NCBI RefSeq assembly: GCF_018294505.1 | Contig: NC_057807.1 | Span: 168,626,685-168,690,684 of the forward strand | Source of the DNA: Triticum aestivum | Lineage: Eukaryota; Streptophyta; Magnoliopsida; Poales; Poaceae | Reading direction: 5' to 3' | Length of the DNA stretch: 64,000 nucleotides | Shown: in pieces, positions 35,484 to 45,604 of the stretch | Layout of the letters: every line of letters begins with the position of its first letter | How positions within the stretch are numbered: the first letter of the stretch is position 1 | Made by a program: the position numbers and the translations under genes | Notes under the pieces: generated by a model | Told to the model about the DNA's origin: nothing | Database searches by the model: none | The model's input: the letters and a program-made list of their open reading frames with translations, nothing else

Positions 35484-36915
35484 TGATACGTCTCCGTCGT
35501 ATCTACTTTTCCAAACACTTTTGCCCTTGTTTTGGACTCTAACTTGTATGATTTGAATGGAACTAACCCGGACTGACGCTGTTTTCAGCAGAATTTCCAT
35601 GGTGTTGTTTTATGTGCAGAAAACAAAAGTTCTCAGAATGACCTGAAACTCCACGGAATATCTTATAATAAATAATAAAAAATCCTCGCCAAAGATGAAG
35701 GCCAGGGGGCCCACACCCTGTTCACGAGGGTGGGGGGCGCGCCCCTCCCCCCTGGGCGCGCCCCCCTACCTGGTGGCCCTCCGACGCCAACTCCAACTCC
35801 ATATATTGGCTTTCGGGGAGAAAAAAATCGAAGAGAAAGTTTCATCGCGTTTTACGATACAGAACCGCCGCCAAGCCCTAATCTCTCTTGGGAGGGCTGA
35901 TCTGGAATCCGTTCGGGGCTCCGGAGAGGGGGATTCGTCGCCGTCGTCATCATCAACCATCCTCCATCACCAATTTCATGATGCTCACCGCCGTGCGTGA
36001 GTAATTGCATCGTAGGCTTGCTGGACAGTATGGGTTGGATGAGATTTATCATGTAATCGAGTTAGTTTTGTTAGAGTTTGATCCCTAGTATCCATTATGT
36101 TCTGAGATTGATGTTGCTATGACTTTGCTATGCTTAATGCTTGTCACTAGGACCCGAGTGCCATGATTTCAGATCTGAACCTATTATGTTTTCATGAATA
36201 TATGTGTGTTCTAGATCCTATCTTGCAAGTCTATAGTCACCTACTATGTGTTATGATCCGGCAACCCCGAAGTGACAATAATCGGGACCATTCCCGGTGA
36301 TGACCATAGTTTGAGGAGTTCATGTATTCACTATGTGCTAATGCTTTGTTCCGGTTCTCTATTAAAAGGAGGCCTTAATATCCTAGTTTCCATTAGGACC
36401 CCGCTGCCACGGGAGGGTAGGACAAAAGATGTCATGCAAGTTCTTTTCCATAAGCACGTATGACTATATACGGAATACATGCCTACATTACATTGATGAA
36501 CTGGAGCTAGTTCTGTGTCACCCTATGTTATGACTGCTACATGATGAACCACAACCGGCATAATTATCCATCACTGATCCGGTGCCTACGAGTTTTCCAT
36601 ATACTGGTTTACGCTTATTTACTTTTCCGTTGCTACTGTTACAATCACTACAAAAATACCAAAATCATTACTTTTGTTGTCTTTACCTTGTTACCGTTAC
36701 CACCACTATCATATTACTTTGCTACTAAACACTTTGCTGCAGATACTAAGTTTCACTTTGCTGCAGATACTAAGTTTCCAGGTGTGGTTGAATTGACAAC
36801 TCAGCTGCTAATACTTGAGAATATTCTTTGGCTCCCCTTGTGTCGAATCAATAAATTTGGGTTGAATACTCTACCCTCGAAAATTGTTGTGATCCCCTAT
36901 ACTTGTGGGTTATCA
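35484..36915 (+). repeat. 3' LTR of element B (1,432 bp)
   Basis: Nearly the same sequence as 14,230-15,631. It has the fuller form of the GC-rich inverted repeat (35,722-35,772) and a tandem duplication of about 21 bp ending near 36,775 (ACTTTGCTGCAGATACTAAG twice). It is followed by the target duplication GTCAT. Confidence 0.93.
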
Positions 36916-39177
36916 GTCATGTATATGATGATGGAAGTTGCATGGAAATATATCTCGGAATGGCTATGGAAATGCCATAATAGGTAGGTATGGTGGCTGT
37001 TTTGAAGAATATATAATGAGGCTTATGTGTGATAGAGCGTATCATATCACAGGGTTTGGATGCACCGGCGAAGTTTCCACCAACTCTCGAGTTGAGAAAG
37101 GGCAATGCACGGTACCGAAGAGGCTAGCAAATTGCAGAAATGTGAGTGTGTATAATCCATGGACTCACATTAGTCATAAAGAACTCACATACTTATTGTG
37201 AAAGTTTATTAGCCCTTGAAGCAAAGTACTACTACGCATGCCCCTAGGGGGATAGATTGGTAGGAAAAGACCATCGCTCGTCCCCGACCGCCACTCATAC
37301 GGAAGACAATCAATAATAAATCATGCTCCAATTTCATCGCATAACGAGAGACTATAGGTGCATGCTTCGGGAATCACAAACCTTAACACCAATATTCTTA
37401 CTAAACCACAATCATTCCCTAGTACCTCCCACATATTATCATCTCTATATCGCAAAAATATTGCAAGGAATCAAACATATCATATTCAAAGATCTACAAG
37501 TTTTATGTAGGACTTTATGACTAACCATGTGAATGACCAATGCCTGTTGACTCTCTAAATAGATATAAGTGAAGCAAGAGAGTTTAATTCTTCCTACAAA
37601 ATATTTTCCCACGCTCTAACAAATATAAGTGAAGCAAAAGAGCATTCTACAAATGGCGGTTTTCTATGTGTAGAAAAACAGGCAATCCAAAATCCAAATG
37701 ATATAAGTGAAGCACATGAAGCATTCTATAAAGCCATACTCAAAAGATATAAGTGAAGTGCAAGAGCATTCTATAAATCAACCAAGGACTATCTCATACC
37801 AGCATGGTGCATATATAAAAGAAAAAGGGGAAATAAAAGACGCTCCAAGAATTTGCGCATACCATGTGATGAATAAAAATATAGCTCCAAGTAAAATTAC
37901 CAATGGTCACTAGAAGAAAGAGGGGATGCCTTTCGGGGCATCCCCAAGCTTAGTTGCTTGGAAGTCCTTGAATATTACCTTGGGGTGCCTCGGGCATCCC
38001 CAAACTTAGGCTCTTGCCACTCCTTATTCCTTCATCCATCATGATCCACCCAAAACTTGAAAACTTCAATCAAACTTAACAAAACCCTCATGAGATCCGT
38101 TAGTATAATAAAGAAAATCACTACTTTAAGTATTGTTGCAAATCCATTCATATTTTATTTTTTCATTATAACTACTGTACTCTAACTTCGCCAGGGCTTA
38201 TATCACCGATACGATCCATAGATTCATCAAAACATGCAAAACAATGCATAAAAAACAGAATCTATCAAAAACAGAACAGTCTGTAGCAATATGAACATTG
38301 ACAATACTTCTATAACTCCAAAAATTCTGAATAATTAGGATAAATAAAAAAATCACAGCAGTATCGTGTAAAAATTTCAGAAACTTTTGACGTTACAGTA
38401 AAAAATGTAAATTTACGCACTACAGCCAAAGTTTTTGTTTTTACACTACACAAACCAAACAAGCAATCTAATCATCCTAAAGGCGATCTTGGCACATTAT
38501 ATTTATAATACAATGGATTTGTATAAGGTAATAATTATTTTTGTGAGAAACTTCCATGAAAAATTCTACATTGTTTCCATGAGCATGAACACAAGTGTTC
38601 AAGGTCGACCCTCACTTCTCCAATGCATAACCTTCCAACCGCTTATATTTTTGAAAAAAAATCCCTCTATATTTTTTTTGTTTTTACACTTTATAAAAGC
38701 ACACAAGAGAAGTGAATGACTCTCTAGAACTTCCGGGCTGTCTCCCTCGCAACGCTTTCTTTAAAGCCATTAAGCTAGGCATAAAGTGCTCAAGTAATTG
38801 ATCCACCCGGATCCCAAGGTATATCAAAGCAAATTTTAATTAACAATGATTTGTAATTTAGTATTGAGCACAAAGTAATATATATCATGCAACAATGAAG
38901 TCTAATTCTCTTCCTATGCATAGGCATGTCATAAAAGAACAATTCATGCACACAAAGTAAATGCCAATGCATGGTATAAACAGTTTCTTGCCATTTTATC
39001 ATATTGGAAACATAGAGAGGTGGAGATGTAGTTCCTCTCTCATAATAATTGCAAGTAGGAGCAGCAAGCACATGCATATTATATCTATCAAAATCATCAT
39101 GTGTAATGGTAAAAGCAATCCATCAATATAATCCTTAATAAGCGCAAACTTCTCTGATGTAGTGTAGTTGGGAGAAT

Positions 39178-40122
39178 TCAAAAATATAAAAGGATTATCG
39201 TGTGTGGGGCAATAGCAACGATTTCATCAAAAATGGATATTTCAAATGAATCCAAGGGATCATAGTAATTATCATAGCATTCATCCTTCGGTAAGCATGA
39301 AGGGAGGTTAAACAATGTATGAGTTGAAGAGTTACTCTCATTAGAAGGTGGGCACGGGTAGCTAATCCGCTCTTCCTCCTTTTGTTCTTCGCTCTCCTCG
39401 TCATCTTTTTCATCTAATGAGCTCACAGTGTCATCAAATTCTTCTTCCATAGATTCCCGTAAAATATTAGTCTCTTCTTGGACATCGGAGACTTTCTCAA
39501 TAAACTCATTTATCAACATTATATTCATAATTCTCATAGCAATATTTAAGTATAGCATAATTTTCAGGTCTGTAAACAGCATCATCATAATTTTCACACT
39601 TTTCAAACAAAGATTCAATTTCATAAGCACCCTTAAAAGCAACAAATTCTTCTATTTGTTCCACATCATAGTAATCATATATACCATTAGCATAAGAAGC
39701 CAAGGTTTCATTATCGTTAAATTCACATGAAAAGGGAAGGTGTGGAGCCTTCATCCTAGAGCAACAACTATAATCATATGTCAAGCATAAATCCCAAGCA
39801 TACCATTGCAGCGTTTCAATTTGATCCATAAGAGTTTCCCTTTTTGATTCAAGCGATAATCCCTAAAGTATTCACGTTGATCCAATGTGTCTTCCATTAT
39901 CAAGTTGAATGGGGTTTTCTTAGGATTATCAAAGTAGTGTTTAATATTTTCCAGATAACGAGCATTGAGGGTTTTAGGAAGTTCCCCGTCTCCATGAGTA
40001 GCAAGTACACCTTTTTTTGGTATTTCATGTTCCATATCCATAACTAAAGATGGAGAACAACTTAGAACAGAAAATAAAATATACTTAGTGATAAAGCAAA
40101 CAAGCACAGCGAGAATATTCAC
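39178..40122 (-). pseudogene. Element D family-specific ORF, broken
   Basis: Three overlapping minus-strand frames (40,122-39,781; 39,829-39,506; 39,645-39,178) read as one acidic protein interrupted by frameshifts. The first part contains KKGVLATHGDGELPKTLN, the last an acidic Glu-rich stretch. I recognise no catalytic domain and cannot assign a function. The position directly after the primer site fits a first ORF of a non-autonomous Athila-like element. Confidence 0.55.
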
Positions 40123-40135
40123 CCCACGCTATTTC

Positions 40136-40153
40136 TCCCCGGCAATAGCGCTA
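40136..40153 (-). other. Degenerate tRNA-Asp primer binding site of element D
   Basis: On the minus strand it reads TAGCGCTATTGCCGGGGA, with mismatches to the exact tRNA-Asp complement seen in element A. The decay fits D being an older copy. Confidence 0.7.
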
Positions 40154-40164
40154 GAAAAAGGTCT

Positions 40165-41678
40165 TCATAACCCACAAGTATAGGGGATCAATTGTAGCCT
40201 TTCTCGATAAGTAAGAGTCTCGAACCCAACGAGGAGCTAAAGGTAGAACAAATATTCCCTCAAGTTCTATCGACCACCGATACAACTATACACACACTTA
40301 ACGTTTGATTTACCAAGAACAAGTATGAAACTAGAAGTACTTTGTAGGTGTAGGATAAGTTTGCAAGATAATAAAGAGCACGTAAATAAAAGCTAGGGGC
40401 TGTTTAGATAAACAAACAATTAAGTTAGTTTTAGTAGAGAGCTTTTTGTCACACAAGAAAGTTATTTGTCCCTAGGCAATCGATAACTAGACCGGTAATC
40501 ATTATTGCAACTTTATACGAGGGAGAGGCATGAGCTAACATACTTTCTCTACTTGGATCATATGCACTTATAATTGGAACTCTAGCAAGCAACCGCAACT
40601 CCCAAAGATTATTAAGGTAAAACCCAACCATAGCATTAATGTATCAAGTCCTCTTTACTCCCATACGCAACAACCCACTTACTCGGCTATGTGCTTCCGT
40701 CACTCATGCTACCCACCATAAGCGAATCATGAACATATTGCAACACCCTACAACGGGGATCCCTCACGCTTGCGCGACACGGAGAGCACCATAGGACAAC
40801 ACCAATAGTAAAACATACAACTCAAACCAATCATGATCATGAATCAACCCATAGGACAAAACGGATCTACTCAAACATCATAGGATAGCCACATATCATT
40901 CGATAATAATATATAGCATTGAGCACCATGTTTAAGTAGAGATTAAAGCGGGTAAAATAGAGGTTACACCACTGCATAGAGGAGGAGAGAGTTGGTGATG
41001 ACGGCGGCGAAGTTGTTGGTGTAGATCGCCGTCAGGATGATGGCTCCGGCGGCGTTCCAGCGCCACCGGGAGAGAGGGGGAGAGAGCCCCCCTCCTTCTT
41101 CTTCTTACTTGACCTCCCCCTACATGGGAGGAGGGTTTTCCCTCTGGTCCATGGCCTCCATGGCGGTGGAGGGGCGCGATCCCCTCCGAGACTGAATCTC
41201 TCTCTCTGTTCCGCGTTCCTGTTTTCTCGCCTTTCACCGTTTCTTTAATTCCCGAAGATCTGTTACTCCGATTGGGCTGAAATTTTAACATGATTTTTAT
41301 CCGGATATAAGCTTCATTGCAGCCAAAGGACACCTCAAACTGACCTACGGGGTGGCCACAAGATTGCCAGGTGCGCCCAGGGTAGGGGGCACGCCCCTTG
41401 AGCTTGTGGGCCCCTTGGGCATTGTTTCGCGTTGATTCCACTTCCCGAAAATCACATATATTCCAAAATAATTCTCTGTAAATTTTTATCATGGTTGGAC
41501 TTCGTTTGGTATGAATATTCTGTGAAACAAAAAACATGCAACAAACAGGAACTGGCACTAGGCACTGGATCAATATGTTAGTCCCAAAAGTGATATAAAC
41601 TGTTGCCAAAAGTATATGAAAGTTGTAGAATATTGGCATGAAACAATCAAAAATTATAGATATGACGGAGACGTATCA
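40165..41678 (-). repeat. 5' LTR of element D (about 1,514 bp)
   Basis: On the minus strand it starts TGATACGTCTCCGTCATATC at 41,678 and ends GGGTTATGA near 40,165, next to the primer site. The last dinucleotide has drifted from CA to GA. The flank at 41,679 is coding-type sequence of another element, confirming an insertion boundary. Confidence 0.82.
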
Positions 41679-43142
41679 CACCTTGTCGGTTGTGTCATAG
41701 CTCTGAGTAGGTTTATTTCAAGGTCTACTAAGCGCGCCCTGTCTTTCTTCAAGATATTGAAAAAGGCGGGTCCGATAAAATAGACTCCGGAAGCGGAGGC
41801 TGCGCTGCATGACCTGGAAAAGTACATGTCTTCTGCGCCAACTCTAGTCGTGCCTAAACCACAAGAACCGTTGATGCTATACTTGGCGGCGACAAATCAA
41901 GTGGTCAGTGTTGCACTAGTTGCAAAAAGGAAAGCCGGCGATGAGGAAACAACAGCGGCAGAGCCATCCTTTGACAAAATAGAATCTTCCCCGGCAAGGC
42001 TAGATATCGGGAAGGAGAAGGTGGTGCAAGGGGAGATAGCTGAGGGGCAAGTTGCATCGAAGAAGAGAATGGTGCAGCGGCCAGTATACTTTGTTAGCTC
42101 CCTACTGCATGGGGGCTAGGTCAAGGTATTCGGGCGTGTAGAAGTTGCTTTTTGGCCTACTCATGGCCTCAAGGAAGTTGCGCCATCGGTGGTTACTCGC
42201 TTTCCATTGCAGCGTATCCTAAGGAATCCAGAGGCAACCAGCAAAATAGTAGAGTGGGCATTGGAAGTGTCAAGCTTTGCGCTCAAGTTTGAAAGTACAT
42301 CAACTATTCAGAGTAGAGCATTGATTGAATTCATAGCAGTATGGACGCCAACACCAAACGACGAGATACTGGAATCATCCCTCCCCGGCAGGGAAAACCA
42401 AGGGAATTGGATCATGTACTTTGACGGTGCTTTCTCACTGCAAGGCGCTAGTGTCGGGGTGCTGCTTGCCGTACCCACCAGAGAGCACCTCAAGTACGTG
42501 GTTCAAATGCATTTCCCCCGTGAGGAAGCTACCAACAATACTGCTGAGTATGAGGGACTGCTTGCTGCCTCATAATTGCGATAGAGTTGGGGATCAAAAA
42601 GCTGATCGTCTGCGGGGATTCGCAACTTGTGGTAAAGCAAGTAAACAAAGAATATCAGAGCTCGTTGATGTAAGCATATGTGGATGAAGTGAGAAAATTG
42701 GAAGAACACTTTGATGGCCTGCAAACAGAGCACGTCCCTCGTGCGGAAAACAACATTACTTAACAGTTGTCAAAGTGTGATGCCCAAAAGCCACCTACGG
42801 AACCAGGGACTTTTGCGCCCCACTTAACTCGGCCCACGGTTACCCCGTCAACGAGAGCCAAAAAGAGGAGGAAGTAACAGCAACTACTTTCCGGTAGAGC
42901 TTCCAGAAGCCGTCGGCGAAGCAGCTGCCGGGAACGTTGATACGCCTGCCGGTGAGTAGCAGTCTCAGGCAAAATCCCAGATTCTTGCCAATGAGACAAG
43001 CGCTCCCGTGGCCTAAGAGATGCCTTTAGTCCTTGTCATCGAGCCCCAAACTCCGACATGGGCACAACAGATAGTCCAGTTTCTCCAAACAGGAGAACTT
43101 CCCGAAAAGCAAGAGCAAGCTGAGAAAGTAGCCCGTCAATAG
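41679..43142 (+). pseudogene. Tat-lineage gypsy RT/RNase H remnant
   Basis: The sequence enters mid-frame in the RT thumb region (ALSRFISRS), has a stop at 41,788-41,790, then an RNase H region (41,826-42,119) ending at a stop. It shifts frame to 42,189-42,575, where a second RNase H of the Tat type appears (MYFDGAFSLQGASVGV and NNTAEYEGLL). Decayed linker sequence continues to about 43,142. The left part of this element is missing because element D inserted exactly at 41,678/41,679. It is the oldest layer of the nest. Confidence 0.8.
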
Positions 43143-43380
43143 GGTCCCAACCACCATCACATAGGCCCTAAGGGCATAATAGTAGAGTGCGCATTTGAGA
43201 GGCAACCGGCAGAATAGTTGAGCAGTCGGTAGTCGCGGAAACCCAAACCCCCCATGGATTTGGGCTGGGTAATTTGTTCCCAAGCTTTCCAATAGGTCTT
43301 GCGCTTGCGCTTGCCCTTCTCCGAGCCCCACCAATATTAATCGTGACCATCCTCATAAGATCGTCAAGTGTCCATATCAA
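43143..43380 (-). pseudogene. LINE ORF2 fragment, minus strand
   Basis: On the minus strand, alternating frames read a KGKRKTYWKAWEQITQPK-like stretch followed by GGLGFRDY and LLNYSAGCL, the conserved region C-terminal to LINE reverse transcriptase. It is only about 240 bp, with frameshifts. No A-tail or target duplication was found. Confidence 0.65.
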
Positions 43381-44390
43381 TCAACAATAATTCTTGCCAA
43401 ATGAAAAGTTCCAATGGTTCACTCACTAATCCTAGTATTGGCTACATGCGCGCGCACCTCAGTGTAATCCAACAATATCTAAGCAGGGTCTGGTTTTTGT
43501 GCTAGTGACAAGTTGAGTTAGTTCCAATGGTCTAGCTACTAAATGAGCAGACCTGAGTTCGACGATGTAGCATCAATCCTTTGATCCCAAGAATAGTTTT
43601 TTTTTCCTTTTTGAGTGGTTGATCCCGATCATGAGAAAAGTGGATCTAGAAAACTAATCGCAATTGATGACGAGAAAACCGAAAACCGGTAGTGCCTAAA
43701 AAACCAGGGATTGACATACAAGAAAAGCGGACCACACGATGTGGATCTGGAGATCGGCAATGCAGGCGGTAGTTTTGTCAAAATACTCTGGTGTGCCAGT
43801 TAACTTTCTCGTAATATTTAATATGCATGTATCTCCAAAGTTATACATCAAACTGTCTGCAAATGTCTGGGCCATATGGTCCGGGCGCTTTGCCCTCAAC
43901 GCCGTGCCTTAAATGTTCACGGATCAGTTTGCATGCCCAAATTTCCTCAAACCGGAAGCAAAGCTAGGGGAGATTTGTGGACGTCTAAGCCTCCACTACC
44001 GCGTCCGACACGTACGGACCACACAAAACCATCTCTCTTGGTCTGCTCCAGCTGCTAATTCATGTCGCATTCATGTTGTTCCAGAGTGGACTAACCGGCC
44101 ACTGGCGCATGTCGTCACGTTAATACTCAAGCACATAGCGGACGTGATCGGACGGGACGGGACGGCTTCCCACCGCATTCACCCTTCGTCCAAACTATTT
44201 GGAATGCACGTCGGCGCGGCGAACGAGAAGTCGTCCCTGGCCTGCCTGGCGCATTCAAGTCGACACTTTGCCTGCCTGGGCGCCCGCTATTTTCGCCGGC
44301 CACAGCACAAACCCGCAACACCTTTGAGCCCCATCACCCTCCATCCAACCTCCATCGGCGCAACACCTCTTCCCTTCGATCTCCAAACCA
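43381..44390. other. No supported gene; uncharacterised spacer
   Basis: Mixed-composition sequence between the LINE fragment and a hypothetical ORF. Several short frames exist but none shows a known domain. A GGGACGGGACGG run lies near 44,153. I expected the missing left end of the TIR element that ends at 45,229 here, but did not find it. Confidence 0.5.
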
Positions 44391-44945
44391 ATGGTCGGGA
44401 CCAACTATGGGTGGTGGAAGATCCTTTCGCCGCGGCGTCGCCATGAAGTCACAAAGGTGGACATGGAGAACATGGAGGAGCAGCAAGCACCTGCGCCGGC
44501 TGCCGAGTTCACCCTGCAGCAAGCGAACGCGCACTACAACATCGTCATGATGAAGGCGCAGCCGGAGGAGCAGGCGGCGACGCCGGCCTCTACGTTCCAG
44601 ATGTTGCAAGAGAAGCAACAGTACAACCTGCTCAAGCAGCACTGGGTCGGGAAGGGCCAAATCACCGAACGAGGAGGCAAACAAGGAGAACCTCTTGCGA
44701 TGGTCACAAAGAATCAAGGCAACGTCAACAAATCCATGTCGGGCCACAACGACCACAAGACCTGGCCTTCCACCTCGATCATCCGCAGCGTAACCCGATG
44801 TGGAGTAGGACGTGAGACACAGACCCATGCCCACATCCAACAAAGAGCAAGATGTGGAGTAGGACGTGAGAGACAGACCCATGCCCACATCCAACAAAGA
44901 GCAAGACATGAGACACGGACGTGCCCAGGTCAATTAAACCCTTAA
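44391..44945 (+). CDS. Hypothetical protein with a C-terminal tandem repeat
   Basis: A 184-codon frame starts at the first ATG after a CT-rich leader. The middle is Gln- and Glu-rich (EEQQAPAPAAEFTLQQANAH, then KQQYNLLKQHW). The C-terminus contains an 18-residue unit (RCGVGRETQTHAHIQQRA) twice plus a partial third. It may be a remnant ORF of the TIR DNA transposon whose right end is at 45,229, because similar Gln/Lys-rich accessory proteins occur in Harbinger-type elements. That is inference; the frame could also be non-coding. I do not recognise a function. Confidence 0.35.
   Translation: MVGTNYGWWKILSPRRRHEVTKVDMENMEEQQAPAPAAEFTLQQANAHYNIVMMKAQPEEQAATPASTFQMLQEKQQYNLLKQHWVGKGQITERGGKQGEPLAMVTKNQGNVNKSMSGHNDHKTWPSTSIIRSVTRCGVGRETQTHAHIQQRARCGVGRERQTHAHIQQRARHETRTCPGQLNP
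44798..44930 (+). repeat. 54-bp tandem repeat, two full copies plus part of a third
   Basis: Units start at 44,798 and 44,852 (GATGTGGAGTAGGACGTGAG...), with a partial unit from 44,906. The period is divisible by three, so the repeat stays in frame with the hypothetical ORF. Confidence 0.85.
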
Positions 44946-45229
44946 CTTCTGCTATCTAAAATAAATCTTGATATTAATAAAAAGAAGTGATGTCCTCTTC
45001 TATTTGATGCAGCGGTTAGATGGCCACCTAACTGCCATGTCCTGCTTTTATTTGATGCACCAGGTTAGTTGGCCGCCTCACCTAAATTTGACCCCGGACA
45101 ATCCAGACTTGTCCCCCGACATTTGGTGTGTCCATTTTGAGATGGCCACCTCCCCAAAAGCTTTCCCCTAACAGACATGTCCACAGACATTTGATGTGTC
45201 CGTTTTGATGTATAGCACTGGAGATGCCC
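44946..45229. mobile_element. Right end of a Harbinger-like TIR DNA transposon
   Basis: Read inward from 45,229 the sequence begins GGGCATCTCCAGTGC and is followed outside by TAA (45,230-45,232), matching the ends of the elements at 47,309-49,293 and 49,379-50,579. ACATTTGRTGTGTCC is repeated inside. I could not find the partner end, so the full extent, which probably includes the ORF at 44,391, is not fixed. Confidence 0.5.
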
Positions 45230-45399
45230 TAAGTTGACTGAACGCAAATTATCAACGGAGCACATTATCAACATGTGATAATTATAGCCATGCAACATAC
45301 AACACTATCATCGCTCAATTTCTGTCGCCACATGCCAGACACAAAAGAACTGATAAATATAGTTTAGGAGTTTAAATAGATAAATATTTACCTTGCCAA

Positions 45400-45604
45400 A
45401 CTCATCCTTGTACACAAAACACAAAACATATACCACCTACACCAAAACTGACTTTGTAAAATCAAAGACTAGAATCCTTACAAATCTGCTATAGCTGTGT
45501 TTTACAAAGAAAAACGTTGTTTCCTTTTTGTATATCCACATGCAGAAATCAATTCCTTCTTGATTTCTACCAACCAAAACATTACAACAATGAAGCAGGT
45601 CATG
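45400..45604 (-). other. Probable 3' UTR of the SEC24-like gene
   Basis: AT-rich sequence directly downstream (minus strand) of the TGA at 45,605-45,607. The transcript end is not marked by a clear polyadenylation signal, so the limit at 45,400 is approximate. From 45,230 to 45,400 I see nothing. Confidence 0.4.

Larger units (their letters stand above)
14230..36915 (+). mobile_element. Element B: complete non-autonomous Athila-like gypsy, interrupted by element C
   Basis: It is bounded by two LTRs (14,230-15,631 and 35,484-36,915) and flanked by the 5-bp duplication GTCAT (14,225-14,229 and 36,916-36,920). Without element C it is about 9.7 kb. Contents in order: tRNA-Asp primer site, gag, protease, a non-coding leader, an ATHILA-type ORF, about 2 kb of non-coding DNA and a polypurine tract. 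No reverse transcriptase, RNase H or integrase sequence is present, so mobility would depend on a partner element. The LTR start TGATACGTCTCCGTCGTATC matches the type seen in element D. Confidence 0.92.
36921..40164 (-). repeat. Right internal fragment of element D
   Basis: This holds D's 3' non-coding region, with repeated ATATAAGTGAAGCA-like units at about 37,565, 37,624, 37,701 and 37,748. Two purine-rich motifs read on the minus strand as AAGCTTGGGGATGCCCC (near 37,938-37,955) and AAGTTTGGGGATGCCC (near 37,991-38,008). The rest is AT-rich. Coding remnants are listed separately. Confidence 0.7.
13464..41678 (-). mobile_element. Element D: older Athila-like gypsy (13,464-14,229 and 36,921-41,678), split by element B
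   Basis: The two segments are contiguous once element B and one copy of its GTCAT duplication are removed. On the minus strand, D reads from its 5' LTR (41,678-40,165) through a degenerate tRNA-Asp primer site, family-specific open frames (40,122-39,178) and a long non-coding region with short ATATAAGTGAAGCA-type repeats (about 37,560-37,760). It has no reverse transcriptase in the window, so it is either non-autonomous or deleted. Its left end is cut by element A. Its right end sits in a Tat-lineage gypsy remnant. Decayed motifs make it older than A and B, as the nesting requires. Confidence 0.78.

Noticed and set aside
40932..41639. 235-codon minus-strand frame
   Set aside because: It lies wholly within the LTR of element D and has no recognisable domain.
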